From NCBI GenBank assembly GCA_015272325.1, contig JACYLU010000020.1, positions 62,001 through 126,000 of the forward strand: 64,000 nucleotides of DNA, written 5' to 3'. The stretch is from Synechococcales cyanobacterium C42_A2020_086. Its GTDB lineage: Bacteria; Cyanobacteriota; Cyanobacteriia; Elainellales; Elainellaceae. The position numbers and the translations under genes are program-made. Positions within the stretch are counted from its first letter, which is position 1, and the number at the start of each line of letters is the position of its first letter. Below, one piece after another: positions 63,465-64,000 of the stretch. The notes under the pieces are model-generated. The model was given only the letters and a program-made list of their open reading frames with translations. It was not told the origin of the DNA and ran no database searches.

Positions 63465-64000
63465 ATGTATGCCGTCATTTCCCGCGAAAAAATCCATTTG
63501 CCCCCCGGCAGCGTGGTGCGTATGCCCGGAACTTGGCAAGACTATTGCGCGCTGCGCGACAGTCGAGGCGATGGTTCCATTCCCCGCATCAAATTTCGGA
63601 ACGGTGAAATTCTGCTGATGAGTCCCCTACCTCGCTACGGACGTGAAGCTAACATCTTGGCTGATATTGTGAAAGCCCTACTGGATAGCGAAACTCGCAA
63701 CTACGAAGCTTTTACCCCGATCACGATGGACATTCCGGAATCTGGGGGCATCGAGCCGGACTACTGCTTTTACATCGACAACTGGCAAGCGGCTGTCGGC
63801 AAAGACCGTATTGATTGGCAGGCAGACCCGCCCCCAGATCTGGTGATTGAAATCGATGTCACGACCTACACGGCAGCAGAAGATTACGCTCCCTATGGCG
63901 TTTCAGAAGTGTGGCTCTTCAAAAGGAGTGGTCTGAAGATGTATCACTTGCAGGGAGAAGGCTATCAACTTCAATCCATGAGCCGCTATTTTCCAAATGT
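63465..64000 (+). CDS. Uma2 family endonuclease-like protein (DUF820), 3' end outside the window
   Basis: The frame from ATG 63465 stays open to the window edge (178 codons). It shows the Uma2 PD-(D/E)XK fold: RIKFRNGEILLMSP, a helix, FTPITMDIPESGGIEPDYCFY (catalytic Asp region), PPDLVIEIDVTTYT (E-x-D/K core) and APYGVSEVWLFKR. Uma2 proteins are very numerous in cyanobacteria and often transferred; function is unproven. A decayed copy lies at 6359-6710. Confidence 0.85.
   Translation, partial: MYAVISREKIHLPPGSVVRMPGTWQDYCALRDSRGDGSIPRIKFRNGEILLMSPLPRYGREANILADIVKALLDSETRNYEAFTPITMDIPESGGIEPDYCFYIDNWQAAVGKDRIDWQADPPPDLVIEIDVTTYTAAEDYAPYGVSEVWLFKRSGLKMYHLQGEGYQLQSMSRYFPN

Overview
The window is a chromosomal segment of a cyanobacterium. 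The clearest markers are acsF (oxygen-dependent Mg-protoporphyrin monomethyl ester cyclase of chlorophyll synthesis), cyanophycinase, the cyanobacterial DUF2808 and Ycf46-like families, a proton-translocating transhydrogenase pair, and an rpmH-rnpA-yidC-jag cluster of cyanobacterial layout. GC content is moderate and intergenic spaces are long. The palindrome HIP1 is present but sparse. A filamentous, Leptolyngbya-like lineage is my inference; no ribosomal RNA gene is present to test it.

Layout. 0-5.6 kb: end of ychF, a large AMIN-type cell-wall amidase, acsF with a dyad operator upstream, a secreted Excalibur protein, initiator tRNA-Met with its own promoter and terminator, and a glycosyltransferase. 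5.6-11.4 kb: an accessory redox region. It holds a decayed Uma2 gene, azoreductase divergent from an HxlR regulator, a Tat/lipoprotein intradiol dioxygenase, a protoglobin-Tpx-cysteine-rich MarR operon and a cupin pseudogene. 11.4-17.4 kb: a sorbosone-dehydrogenase-like lipoprotein, a VOC protein, mobA, a duplicated stress-domain protein and two small unknowns. 17.4-21.8 kb: a complete sugar ABC transporter (binding protein, two permeases, ATPase). 22.3-32.9 kb: a conserved membrane protein, an orphan pstS, a GH10-like hydrolase, a large FAD oxidoreductase and small secreted or membrane proteins, one interrupted by a stop codon. 32.9-43.5 kb: mmsA, uvrB, a patatin, a glycogen-debranching-type enzyme, an amidohydrolase and cyanophycinase. 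43.7-50.1 kb: leftward housekeeping cluster rpmH, rnpA, PH-domain gene, yidC, jag, DUF177, AAA ATPase, SH3 protein, preceded by a separate DUF2808 gene. 51.3-56.8 kb: pntA, pntB, a CRTAC1-like beta-propeller and hisG. 56.8-64 kb: a 1.8-kb gene desert with a structured element, three tandem METxAY-leader secreted proteins (two with peptidoglycan-binding domains), a HAD phosphatase, a TPR protein and the start of an intact Uma2 gene.

The most unusual signals are the METxAY cluster with the structured DNA or RNA upstream of it, the protoglobin-Tpx-MarR operon, dyad operators in front of acsF and of the debranching enzyme, and several decaying genes readable through stops or frameshifts. I see no CRISPR array, prophage, complete insertion sequence or rRNA. 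All assignments rest on reading the sequence and family knowledge; no database search was run.
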